Assembly (NCBI RefSeq): GCF_000150275.1
Contig: NW_002060943.1
Span: 794,239 to 858,238 of the forward strand
From: Trichoplax adhaerens
Taxonomy: Eukaryota > Placozoa > Uniplacotomia > Trichoplacea > Trichoplacidae
Direction: 5' to 3'
DNA length: 64,000 nucleotides
In this document: piece after piece, positions 28,101 to 40,138 of the stretch
How the letters are laid out: each line of letters begins with the position of its first letter
Numbering within the stretch: position 1 is the first letter of the stretch
Notes under the pieces: generated by a model
Database searches by the model: none
What the model was told of the DNA's origin: nothing
Seen by the model: only the letters and a program-made list of their open reading frames with translations
Translations under genes and position numbers: made by a program

Positions 28101-31100
28101 AAATATCTACCGTATATTATACTAAACATGGCTAACAGTCTACAATCACAATACTAGTTCCATTACAAGTTATTTAATAAATATTAAAACAGGTTAAATA
28201 TATAGTATTTACAAATTTCAATTCCAGTCGATATTACATTCAATTATATGAAGATTTTGTCGAATAAAAGTATCAATATCTCTTAATTAAGGGCCCAGTA
28301 ACGTTTTCATCTACCGGTGATCGATTAGGCCCAATGCTAATCGAAAGACAAGTCAGTAAGTAGACTATAATAACATTTAACATTAACAAATTAAGAAAGA
28401 TACCTGGACCATCTGTAATTGCTCATATTTTTATGTTCAAAATATTTAAAATATCATAATTCCCTATGAGGAAATAAGAAGGCAGTTCGATAGACAGAAA
28501 TTTAAACAGAATAGTTTTAATTCAAGGATGTAGCTTTTAGAAGTTACTTCAAAGCTGTAAAATTAATATACTACTACATTTTAAAGTCTTTTAGCTGTAT
28601 AGTTAACTACTGAAACTGTAAGGCACAGTTTAATAGTCACAAATTTCATGCTTATTTACTGAATTGAATAATCCCTTTTCTTATTTGCATTAAAAATTAA
28701 AGATGGAAAAGAGATTGCGATCGGAAGATATTATACGAATCTAAAAAAGACTGTCTGGAATTATTCGGTTGAAATGGAATGGAAATTACCGGGTATAATT
28801 ATTCATTAGTCATCACATTATACAGCAGCAAAAATTAAGATTATAACCCAGATTAAAATACTTGTAACGATATAGAACTAATTCACTTATAAATAGCAAT
28901 ATCCTGAATCAAAAATATTTAAGTTTTCAACATTTGAAACTGCATTTTAGGCAACAGGACGCCGACAGATCAAGTCAAAATAATTACTGTCGATATAACT
29001 GTGCCGCTATCAATTTATATTTCTATGAGTGCACTAGCATGCTGCGGAATCATAATGTGTATCGGCTTTATAATTATAAATATAAGCTACAAAAGATATA
29101 AGTAAGTCTTTTGACGCTCTGATGTCAAATTTACGGTCTAATTTTGTTGCAATAAAATTCTAATCATCGCTACTTAATTATCACTCTACTCTTGTTTACT
29201 ATCCCAGTACATAGTGATGATAAAAGACTAATGAGTATATAATCTACCCTGATTCTAACTTTTGAATGTGTTACTATTGCTATAGGATTATTAAGTTATC
29301 AAGCCCAAATTTAAGCAACTTCATTGCCGTTGGCGCAATTTTATGCTATATATCCGTTATTTTATTAGATCGATACACTGAATTAGCCCCTATCCATGGT
29401 CTCGTTGCTATTTTGGCTTGCCTGGTAAGAGCTGTAAGATTAACAATATCTGATATAATCATGGAAATTTTCGATTAAAAATATGATTGAAAAGTATGAT
29501 TACTACATAAAACTTAATCTAATTTGTGAAAAGTAAAGTAAAATATAATTTCGAATCAGGGAGAAGTATGGTTTCGAGCTATAGGGTTTACTATGGCATT
29601 TGCAGCTTTATTCGCTAAGACTTGGAGAATAAAAACTATCTTTAATTCTACTATAATAGTCAAAAGAAAGGTAATCTAGAGCTATCCATATAGCAAAAAA
29701 ATCTATTTTTAGCTCTAGCAAGATTTTTCTAAAATTTGGGCTACGTTATCTTCCATTTATTATTGATGTGCTAGGTCATGCGAGATCGAAGCCTATATGG
29801 TATTGTTTTTGCAGCTGTTCTTGTGGATATCATATTACTATCCCTACAACTGGCAATTGATACAACCACAATTGAAATTAAAAATCAATATGTAAGGCTG
29901 CTGTAGTAATAACTTGTAGTATCGCCAACCATATTAATTTTGTAATTCAATTTACTTTATCATTTTCATTAGTATTAATACAGAAAGTAGAGTTGAATGG
30001 CTAAAAATGTCAATGTAATAGAAAGAACAAGTTTTAAAGCCATTAGCAGCTATTAATAGATAAATTTATACTATGAAATATATCACGTATCCAACCCTTG
30101 ATTATTTTCATTCAGGTTTCATCTGAATTGAACGGCTACGAAGACACTATTTATAATTACATTCGACATGAATGCACATCCCAATATGCTATTGCTTGGA
30201 GCATTCTTCTGTGGGGAACGAATGGTGTTTTGCTATTTTATGGGGCCTTTCTGGCATGGAAAACAAGAAAAATTCAGCTATCTGTTGCTAATGACTCTAA
30301 ATTCATTGGCTTGGCTATTTACAACGTTACAATTTTTGTCAGTTTAGGCATATTTGTTAGTATTACGCTACGTGATAAAGTAGACATACATTATGCTACT
30401 ATGGCATTACTGATACTCATCGCAACGACATGTACTACCTGCTTGGTCTTTGTTCCTAAGGCATGTTATGAACATTTTCAAACACAAATATTGTATTTAT
30501 AATAAGATTTTATTTAAAGATGTAATATAAATGGTAAAATGGAGACCATAAATATGGAAACTTGGACGGATTCTAGTACCTCAAATACGTTTGTCAAACT
30601 TAACATGCTACTAATAAGTGATATCAATATGGAAGTACTGTATCGTTGTCGCTAACGAAAATATACTGTATTACAAACCAAATCATGCAGAAGCTCTATA
30701 ATATAAGACATTTCCAGGAAAATATTAATCATTGCATCGTTTTATCTTTTCAGATTTTAGCCTTAAAGCATGAATTGAATCACAAAAAAGACGTTCGATT
30801 ATCAATTCATAATTTAAGTGTGAATCTTAGAACTATTACTCGGCTCCATCTAAATGATTTTGAACCTAGAAATAACTTAGAAAGAGACTGTTCAGATTCA
30901 TCACTAGATACCAAAATCCATAAGGTTAGTTTCTACGAACTGATCTAGAACTATTAGCAGTTAGCTTAAAACTTGGCTATCAATTATAATAAATGGCAAG
31001 ACAGTAATTTGCTACAAAGTAGCTTTTATACAGCAGCTGCAATAAAACGCAGATATCAAAAAACGCACATAAGAATATACATATGACCATTTTATAAATT

Positions 31101-33377
31101 TTTTTAGATGCAGTAAATATTTTTATAAAGGTATTTATAATTCTTCTATTATTGTCTAAGTACTGATAATTTATATCTATATAGAAAGAAATATCTTAAA
31201 TTAGTTGATTTTTCGATAAGATTCGAGTCTATAGTTTGTCTAACAAGACATGCGGTTGCAGACGATAGTAGATCCTTAGTATTTTAAGTTTTACATACTG
31301 TAGACAAATGTTACAGAGGACAATACTAATTGCAGACATGGAGTAGTTAAATTCCTCGTTATAAATTGGTTATAGCGCAACAGTATAATATCTTATTGAT
31401 ATAATCTCTTGAGCAAAAATAAAATTTAAGTCTACTTTTAACGTACAGTAGTCCAATATATCTTGTCAGTCGAGGCGATATTTAAGGCTCAATATATCAA
31501 TAATATGACAAAATACTTTGCCTATTGGCAAAACTGATTCTTTTGGCTGATAAATAGTCAAAGAGGAAGCAGCAACATGTAAACTGCATACTCGTTATTA
31601 CATACTCATTATTAGCACTAAATTTGTAAATGTCACCAAACTTGTTCATAATTGTTTGCATTTAAATTACAATATGTACAACAAGGATTATCCTTGTGAA
31701 TTTTAAGGAGTCATAGTCATAATACTAATTAACGGCTACCTACCGATGATCTTAAAATAAGAGTCAGCTTAGCTTTCTAAATGCTAAATCTCATTATATA
31801 TTCAATTCACTTGACAATACGAGTACAGATGGACATACATAACTATACTGTTATATATTGTGACATCGTGTGACGTCACTGCCGTATACTTTAGCTCTAT
31901 AGTAAAAACAGGAAGAAAAAACAATAGAAATAAAAACAGAGTTATTGTCTAGTTATATTGAAAATTTACTTAGTAGATCACTAATTTCCAAGAATATTAC
32001 TAATCATCACTTAATACTCTTATAATACGATGATCGGGTAAATCAAGTTACAGATAAGACTCAAATCTAGCTTCAACATGTTAACACCTTCCGTATAAGT
32101 ATTAAATAAAGTAATTCGGACCATTAATAATGCTATCACCATAGCCATAATATAAATCGCGTATACTTGTACTTCCTTGTTTACTTTATCAATTTTATGA
32201 CATGACTGCCTGGTAGTTCATTTTATATCAATGCAGTTCATTTACATTTATTAAGGCAATTCAATCTATCGAAAATATTCGAGACACAGATTTTACTTTC
32301 GAGTTTTTTATCATTAAATTATGTATCGATATGCGTAGGTTGAGGTCATCGTAAAGGAAAATTGATAAATCGCAGCGAATTTTATAGTCAGTGGCATCTT
32401 TATTTAATATAAAATGTGATAGCATGAGTGTTTGAATGCTATTTCGCTCAAATAGACTAGTTTTATAGCCGGCTTACTTTAAATATTCTTTAGAGCTTAA
32501 CATATAACGAAATGATTAAACATGTATTAGAGACGAATGCAAAGAATGTTAATTAGATTGAGACAATTTAGCGGTCTACTATGTATTATGGTACTGTTTA
32601 TCTACGGTAGAAGCATAAGTTCTGAAAATTGAAATATATATATATAGCATTACGCATTATTATCAACCTACCCCATCAATTTCTATATTTACTAACTAAC
32701 GTTAAGCTATTTCACTGTATAAATGATGATTTAAAGATGATATAGCAAGTGTACAAGGCTTCGCATTCTTGACAATAAGATCAAAACCTTTAGATCACCT
32801 GAACATAAACAAATTAAAGTAGATAAAATTCGATCTACAACGCAACTTTACCAAGCCTCATACTATCGTTAATTAAGTTAATTAAGTGAAGCTCTATTTG
32901 TACTCATTAATGATATAATTTATCCTTTTTTCACTTAATGACTTTATCAGCAAAAATTGAAGATACTAGAATTGAAAAATCAACTTAATGAAAGGGATTC
33001 AATTATGCAAAGAATAACATCAGGCCCAAAACTAACAGGTAATTCTTTATCCATCACTCATACAGTAAAGCTAAAGATTATCTTAACAGTGCACTATTAA
33101 TTCGATTCAAAATTTTTTCTCAAATCAACACTATGAATGACATTGAAAATATTATATTTCGATTTATTCACCACCTGGAATTGGATTCATTAGCATCAAG
33201 AAAGCGCATAGCTAACAAAGGAAGCAGTATATAAATTTCATTATCGAAGTAATAACGAACAATTTACAAGTTAAAGTTTATTATTCTATATGAATTTTTT
33301 TAGAAGAATCGAAAGCTATTTCTACTTCCGATTACCTTGACATTATTTGCGATGGAATTATAATGAGCACTACTTAG
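25129..33377 (+). CDS. GABA-B-like receptor (class C GPCR), complete, 17 exons
   Basis: Exons: 25129-25386, 25727-25864, 26028-26204, 26290-26397, 26505-26570, 26701-26904, 27339-27581, 28292-28355, 28703-28792, 28951-29101, 29286-29424, 29560-29670, 29775-29891, 30116-30460, 30754-30924, 32951-33038, 33304-33377. The sum is 2544 bases, 847 residues. The ATG at 25129 is preferred over one 20 codons upstream because it opens straight into a signal peptide (MANRLIIMTAIAFILSL). The Venus-flytrap domain spans about residues 30-440, with LAASCS, RTYPSD, SYVWMIYGWY and FAYDAVW. TM1-TM7 lie in exons 10-14, with the class motif KLSSPNLSN after TM1 and NDSKFIGLAIYNV in TM6. The tail carries a coiled coil (residues about 795-815, KLKILELKNQLNERDSI). 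Exon sizes and phases match the upstream paralogue. The last exon adds a short tail absent from the other genes. Intron 14 uses a GC donor. Coupling to G proteins is expected from the family; the ligand is unknown. Confidence 0.93.
27607..28156 (+). mobile_element. Dispersed 550-bp element, copy A (in intron 7 of the third receptor gene)
   Basis: Nearly identical to 61214-61757 and, inverted, to 45596-46141. The ends are imperfect 12-base inverted repeats (TAGTTATGTGAT left; right reads ATCACAATACTA). It differs from copy C by scattered substitutions plus a 2-base and a 4-base indel, so it is young. It contains an open frame of 62 codons (27760-27948) that is intact in all three copies. No transposase is present, so it is a MITE or a non-autonomous element of unknown superfamily. 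Confidence 0.8.
30461..30753 (+). other. GC-AG intron (intron 14 of the third receptor gene)
   Basis: The conserved exon end after TM7 is VPK, coded AAG, followed by GT in both paralogues (AAG|GTTGCT and AAG|GTAAAG). Here the genome reads AAG|GCATGT. Using the downstream GT instead shifts the frame into a stop in the next exon, so the GC donor is the reading that keeps the coiled-coil tail. GC-AG introns are a known minor class. Confidence 0.7.
30925..32950 (+). other. Intron 15 of the third receptor gene, 2.0 kb
   Basis: Donor AAG|GTTAGT and acceptor TTATCAG|CAAAAATTG, phase 0 on both sides. No further exon or repeat is recognised. A perfect cAMP-response-element octamer lies at 31871-31878. 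Confidence 0.65.
31871..31878. promoter_or_regulatory. CRE-like octamer TGACGTCA inside intron 15
   Basis: Exact palindromic consensus for CREB/ATF-type bZIP factors. An 8-base match is expected by chance about once per genome segment of this size or rarer, given the low GC. Its intronic position gives no direct support for function. Confidence 0.25.
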
Positions 33378-33479
33378 CTGAAAGTGGTTCATTATCATTC
33401 TGTTTATCAATGGTAGTGCTTTTGGCTTGCTTTATCATAATATTTATCAATATTTATCAAAGATTTGCGCTGTAAGGCG

Positions 33480-33485
33480 AATAAA
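33480..33485 (+). terminator. Poly(A) signal AATAAA of the third receptor gene
   Basis: Canonical hexamer 103 bases after the TAG stop at 33375-33377. This places 33378-33485 in the 3' untranslated region. Confidence 0.6.
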
Positions 33486-34482
33486 ATTAAAATTTATAAG
33501 TTATCAATGAGTTTTTAGTTAGATGTAATAGCATTTAAATAGCTACTGGTATTTCAATCCTGTAAAAATTTTTACATAAATAATCTAATGTATTTACGCT
33601 TGATTTATAACATTTTAAATAGACTAAATAAGCATATTCATATTTTCAAATAACAATAACTCCGTAGCCTTAGTAATGAAGATAACATAGCTACCAATTT
33701 CATCATGTTTATCTAACGCATTAAGGTGTAAAAATATTTTTATCACTACATTTAAACCATAATTATTCATTTATTCTTTTATAATCTGTGACGTTACTAT
33801 GTCAATACTTTTTCTGTTAGCAATTGCCGCCTTTAATCAACTCAATACAGTGTAGCTTACTTAAAATAAAGCCTAAATTGATATAAAGATTAATCTATTT
33901 TCGACGTCAAGAAGTTCATCCCGGAATTAAGAAACAATTTCATCAATTATGTGCAAATTACCTTGCGAAAATAATCATTTACATGTTTTAGTCTATAGTG
34001 ACACAGTGATATAAAAACTAAATACTATTCAATACTTTCTATATTAATCTAAATCTATCCACATAAAAAAGCACACGTATAAATATAGGGAAGTCATCTT
34101 TATTTCCTGCACTACTGATTAAAAGATTCGTTATTTGAATTTATTATTATGCAATCATCCACGAAGACCTAATAGATTCAGTACCAAGTACAGGTAAGTA
34201 TCCTAAATATTAATATTCGATATCTTCACTTTATTTTACTCCTTTATTGGATCAAAAATGGACACCATACTAAAAATTCGCTGTACTGCACTCATACCAG
34301 CGTTCTAGATATAGTATAGCAATAGTAAGCTACTATGTTGAATGGCACCGTACCGTCTTATTAAAAGCAGTCCATATGTTCCTTCCATAGTTTGAATGTC
34401 CCACAGCGCCATATTGCTTTCATGAACAAATGCAACTACATGCATATAAAGTGTTGGGAAAGTAGATTGATTTCATGATTAA

Positions 34483-34590
34483 GTTATCGGACTTGATTAT
34501 CTAAATTTTAACAAGCTCAATCGTGAACATTATATGCAGCTAACGGACTTTGCTGAAAAACATTTTGAAGCTGGGGAATTCACTTTTTGA
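34483..34590 (+). pseudogene. Short coding-like remnant, possibly from a retroelement
   Basis: A 35-codon stretch reads like real protein (LNFNKLNREHYMQLTDFAEK) and ends in adjacent TGA and TAA stops. A stop precedes it in frame, and no acceptor or start codon fits. It lies about 80 bases upstream of an LTR-like segment, the layout expected of a decayed retrotransposon 3' end. I cannot name the protein. Confidence 0.25.
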
Positions 34591-34670
34591 TAATGACCTA
34601 ATTGAGTTGTGTAAAACAGTGTAATATTGTATTCGAAGTTGATGATATATTTAGTAATGTCTACCGTAGG

Positions 34671-35026
34671 TGTTGTGTTCAACATGTGATAGATATTCTC
34701 GTTAGAGGCTTAAGTATTAAATATAGCTAGCTTAGTAACTGTAATCCTTTTGAAGAGGAGCGCTACAGTGCTCACACTAGAGCTTCACATGAAAGGTGTA
34801 AACTATCCTGTATTTGAGATGCTAATATTGAAGTGTGTAGTAAGTAAAGGTGCTAAGACTGTAAACGCGGAAAAGTATATAAGCGAGTAGTTTAGTATAA
34901 TAAGAGAGTTCTTTCTCGCTAGAGGTCCTCAGCTAATCGATTACGTAGTAACTTCGTAAACGAGGTTTTGTTCAATAAATCTTAATTTTCTAAAGTTTTG
35001 AAGATTCTTGATCTATCAACCTCACA
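34671..35026 (+). mobile_element. Possible solo LTR or LTR remnant
   Basis: A 356-base segment starting TGTTGTG and ending CTCACA. It contains a TATA-like TATATAA at 34876-34882 and an AATAAA at 34974-34979, in the order U3, TATA, poly(A), end that LTRs show. No flanking target-site duplication is evident. A second segment with the same elements, including the shared word CTCGCTAG after the TATA box, lies at 44720-45240. Both calls are pattern-based only. Confidence 0.25.
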
Positions 35027-38000
35027 AGCTGATAGTTAATACTATACTCTCAATTAATTTAATTTAAATTAAATATAAAAACTTTTTTGGTTGATTAAAG
35101 CTAACCTTTTGGTTTCTACGCTCTGTACAAAACTGAAAGGCGACTGTAACCTGTGTATCTTTACTAGAAGTTTGCTCGACAAGTTTACTTTTGTATCATG
35201 TCACTTTACATATTTATTTTCTTTTACCAAAAATTTTTTATCAAATTTTAACCAACATCAGGGACCATCTTAATTTAGTCAGTACATGCAATATTTTTCT
35301 AGCATTGATAGTAAAGGAACTTATAAACGTCCCATATTATGCGATAGCTCCATAAAAATCAGAAACGCCTACCATCCGATGATTGATATTTGAGTAATAT
35401 TCCATCACTTCTGGTCTATTGCAAATTTCGTAAATAACAATATTAGCAAGAGCATCCCGCATAATGAGCAGAATGTTCTCTCTACTATGCATTGCTCCCG
35501 TCGTTATAATTTATGAATTATTCATGATCTAAATAAAATGCACAATAAATACAGACTTATAATGCTTGTGTCCTATCCTTAACTTAATATTGATATTTAC
35601 TGGCGAAAATACTTCTATCGTAATTGTCAACAATCGCGCTGATGCGTGACTATATTATTTGTTCAATGTCGGAGAATTTCAAATGGTAAAATCACCAGGT
35701 AACGATATTGTCATTTTATTGATTATAATACAACACTTTTAAGTCGCTAATATAAAAAAACTTAATCCTAAATAATTTTGATGTCGATTCATTGTACGTA
35801 ATACTACACAGATCAGACATAATTCGGTCATGTTGACATTGGAATACATTTCATCCTATCGTTTCTATCGAAAATATGTGGCGTATGAATGAGATTCAAT
35901 GCTAATACGACAACTATGGTACCTTTTATTTTACTTTTCCAGCTATTCTAGAAAAGAATTATTGTTGTAGCCTTGATTATTATCTGACATGAGATGAAAT
36001 TCTAACTTACATAAGGAAAAAAGTGCTAAACGGCATAGTGTAGGTAGAATCATCTAACACGATCAATGATGAGCATTGTTAAGGATCCAGTAGAAGAACG
36101 ACTTAAAGATCAGCATCCTTTCACTACCTGTGCATTGATTTCAGTGGCATTAGTTGCGATAATAAACTAATTGAGATTACTTATTTCAATGTTCTTAAGA
36201 TATACAGATTAAAACATCTAAGGCTTGAATGAGTGGGCATCCATATTAGCAGATGGATCTTTGCTATATACAAATAAAAATTAAGTATTCGATATTTACA
36301 GCAAATAGTTGCGTATAGAAGTTATAGAACTGTATCGATATTTAATTAAACACACACTATGATATACTGTACTTCTGTAGTAATATTCGTTTAGTGTGAT
36401 TACTATGCAGACTTGACTAACAGAAGAGCAACATGTGTGCAAAGCACATGATTCTATTAGTTCAAAATCGATTGACGTAGGATCAGGCTACATAGTAAAC
36501 GAGACTATCCGCAAATCATTTCGTAAATAGTCACAAAATCATATCCAGTATTAGCTGTGTTCATTATTCAATATGTTCTAGTTCTTGGACTACTAAAAAA
36601 TATTGTGGCACTTTTTAGCAATTCATGTCTCGATTAATGTCTATGTGCTATAATTTTATGTCAAGTAGAATAAGAGAAAGCTGCTGTGAAGTTTCAAAAG
36701 CTTGACGTGAATGAATTGCTTATGCACACATCGTGATATCCAAAATATTTTTAATTTTATGATAGCTTAAAAGAATTTTCAGCCAAAGGCATTTGGGCGT
36801 TAGCCCGTTTTACATATTTATGGCTTTCTGAGAATCTTAACAATAGCCTTATTTAACATTGAAAGTTTAAGGATTTCATGCTAGCAAGGCCTAAAAAGAT
36901 GCAACAATAATTTATATAATAATCAATTAAATATCATCTTCATGCTACAATAGGAAAGCTTAATTAATGTAGGACAAAATTTTTTAAGGTAGCAGTAGAG
37001 GAAAAGTATTGAAGAAAACATCGAATCGATAGAATATAGCATCGGTGAAATAACTAAGGCGTTAACTCAGACCACAAGGCATTAAAATAAAGTCGATATT
37101 GATTTCCATAGTAATATTTAATGATTTAAAATAGAAATCATCAAGGAAGGAATGATCAAGATTTAGATGGAATTTTAAAATGATTAAACACTAATCATTT
37201 CCCTTAACTAAGTTTTTTTTAATTCGATATAACTGAAATCTTTCCATACTAATTAATTATCGCAAAAATCGACCATAAAGTTTTGATAAAGTTAACACAC
37301 CCAAGCCTATCTGACGTAGAAAGTATGATAAATGATTATAAATGAAAGACTGAGCTTGTAAAAGAACAATTCATAAACAACTTCAATTAAAACAGTTGCG
37401 TTTAGCACAGCGATTTTAAGAATATTCTATCCAGTTATGAAACGAATAAAATAAATAGGTCAAGTGTGCCAATCGACAGTACAAATACTACGTAATACTT
37501 ATAATAGAATATTCTTACAGCCTGAACTTTCACCCGATACTTTTCATTCCTTCATTTTTTGAATAACTTAGATTGGCGATCTCTTCTACTCTTAAATACT
37601 TTTGTTCTAAGGACTATTTTATCTCTTCTATTCAACCTAATAGCAACCAAATGAATAGCTTGCTATTATTTAGTCAATAGTCATGCAGTTATGATTTCTA
37701 TTTCAGTTGTCAGTATGTTTGTTAATAAGACAGATAGGAGATAATAACCAATCCAATCAAAATGTTCGAATTTTTCCAAAAAGTTATTTGTTTTATAGTT
37801 TACTCATCTAGTGTCAGAAAAACTTGTTAATTTCGACAGTTTCTAACGTATTAACGACACCATGCCTGCCCAAACTATTCTCTATTCCACTGTTACACTG
37901 TCTCCACTAATTTTTATTAACACAATATAGAAAGTAAATGATTCAGTAGAATATCAAAAAGTATTTAAGACAAATAATTAGAATAGCCTATCCAGTCAAT

Positions 38001-40138
38001 AGATGACACTCGTATAATACTTCTTTCCTTAACAATGATATTTATCAATATACAAATCGACCTAATTCGACCTAAAATTCAAGCGAAAAATTTCTAAATG
38101 TCTTAACAGCTATATACTCTATATGAATAAGAAACCATTGCAAATTGCAGTAGACGTCAGCGATCACTATAGCGGTTCTCTATGTTTACATCAATAATAA
38201 ATAGTTAGATAATTACAATAGATTTCATCGATTACAATTGCTGCTGTATACGTGCCTATTATCGGAACATGGTTAAGTAATTGCGACGGATCTCAATGGT
38301 TACAATTGCGTTCAATTTATATGCCAAAACTAAGGTAGAAGACAATATAAGCCTTATTAAGGCGTCAAAGATCAAAAGTAAGACTTTACTTTATTCTATG
38401 CATGTGTCTAAATTATGATCTAGTTTTTGGACAGCCTAGCTATAACAACGTCTATGCAACCTTCGATTCGGCTATAATTTACAATAATCGTACATGAATT
38501 TTTCATCTTAAGCACTTTGAGGGTTCTCCTGGATAATAACATAAACAAAATGATCGATGATTAAAATTGAGCTCAAACGATGTCCACTAGGTGCCATATC
38601 CAAGTGTATACCACCATCACTAACTCCTTTTTATGGAACCTATAGCCATTTTCCAATAAAGACATGTCGTTGTCGCAAGCTACTTCATAAAATCTACCTC
38701 TTCAATTGTCATTATCGCAATATGATTTGTTTGCCTGAACAATATGTCAAACTGTTTTAGCTGCTACTATTAAAACAATAACTTCAACAATGATCAATTG
38801 CCGAACAGCATGTAGTAGCAATATCGTTCAAAATGATAAAGGAACCACATTAACAGCTACTTGATGCAAATTTTGTTTATCCCTTATAAGAAAAATTTAT
38901 TATGCCATCTTGAATGTCAAATCAATTTTTTAATTTTTCAGACAGTTTATTGTATTGAGTTTTAGGATGGAATAATACACTAAAGCCACCTAGTTTATAC
39001 TTTAGTTTAGTCTTGTACAATAGAAATGGATGATGATAATAATATTATTATTTCTATATTAATGCCAGAATACGAAATGAAATGGCGAGGATAAAAAATC
39101 TACTAGAGAGGAGGAAGCCCACGAAGTGATAATAACATTTAATGATATGAGGAATGAATTCTAAATCAAACGATTTAAATGTTTAGTTCGATAAGCGGAA
39201 ATGGTAGAAATTAATTCAAGTTTGAATTATTAACGATGAAAAATACAAATGATATAATTATAGTGGAATCGGCTTCAATCAAAAGACTCGTAGACAACCC
39301 TAGTTTAAAGGCCAAACAATGCAATTTATAACCTTCCTCAGCAAGATATCGACATTTCCTCTCTCTTTTATAACCTAAGGTCGAAAATTGGGCTAGTTTT
39401 CTTGCTAGTAATTATACCTACTTTATTTCCAAAATTGAATACGACTCCTTAATATAGCTCAAAGTAACGAATCGAACTATTTACCATAGCATAATTTATC
39501 CCAAAACCAAAGACTTCGCATTAATTGACTAGCAATTGAACATTTGGAAATAATAAAATCTCAACCTCATTTTTCTACCATTTGCTCATTTTGAATCGAT
39601 TAGTTCATCGCCAACTTAAATGATAGCTCATGCTAGATGATGATGATCATCGTATTGAAATAGTATTTCCCTACAATTAATCATCTTGATGATATTAGCA
39701 ATTGCTCACTGATAGCTTTAACCCTTTTAACCTAACGCTATTGCCCAAGGGGTAGAGCAAAACTATAAAGTGTATCTGAGTAATTATGTCAATATGCAAT
39801 ATACGTACACTATATACTGTCATTGGTTCAAATATTATCGAAATTCAGTCAAAACCAGTAGCATTTCCTTTCGTCTTTATAATAAACCTGAACAATAGTA
39901 AATGTAGCAGGGCCTTCAATGTATTACCGATATGATATTGTTGGCTCTTGAATAGCAAATCACCAGGAACTGTCATTTATTGCCATCTACTGTAAATACA
40001 AAAAACATTCAAGTAGCCTAAAATAGCTCGACGTGTCTTTTTCATTCTCCTCCATTAGTCTAAATATCAATCACAACATCATTTGACTGGACTCATATTG
40101 TCTATTCCATTTTAGGCTATCAGCAATTAGAAAGGATA

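Larger units (their letters stand above)
33486..40138. other. Intergenic region between the receptor cluster and the novel gene pair
   Basis: No gene can be supported in about 6.6 kb. It holds a possible decayed retroelement around 34483-35026 (listed separately). A 67-codon cysteine-rich frame at 38557-38760 (seven Cys, CRC motif) lacks splice sites, a signal peptide or a recognisable relative. The remainder is ordinary A+T-rich sequence. Confidence 0.55.

Noticed and set aside
33378-33471. Hydrophobic TM-like frame (CLSMVVLLACFIIIFINIY) with phase 1-2 splice-like borders, resembling the TM exon of the novel family
   Set aside because: It lies in the 3' untranslated region of the third receptor, before its AATAAA at 33480, and no other exons of such a gene are found upstream. 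A+T-rich DNA easily encodes hydrophobic runs.
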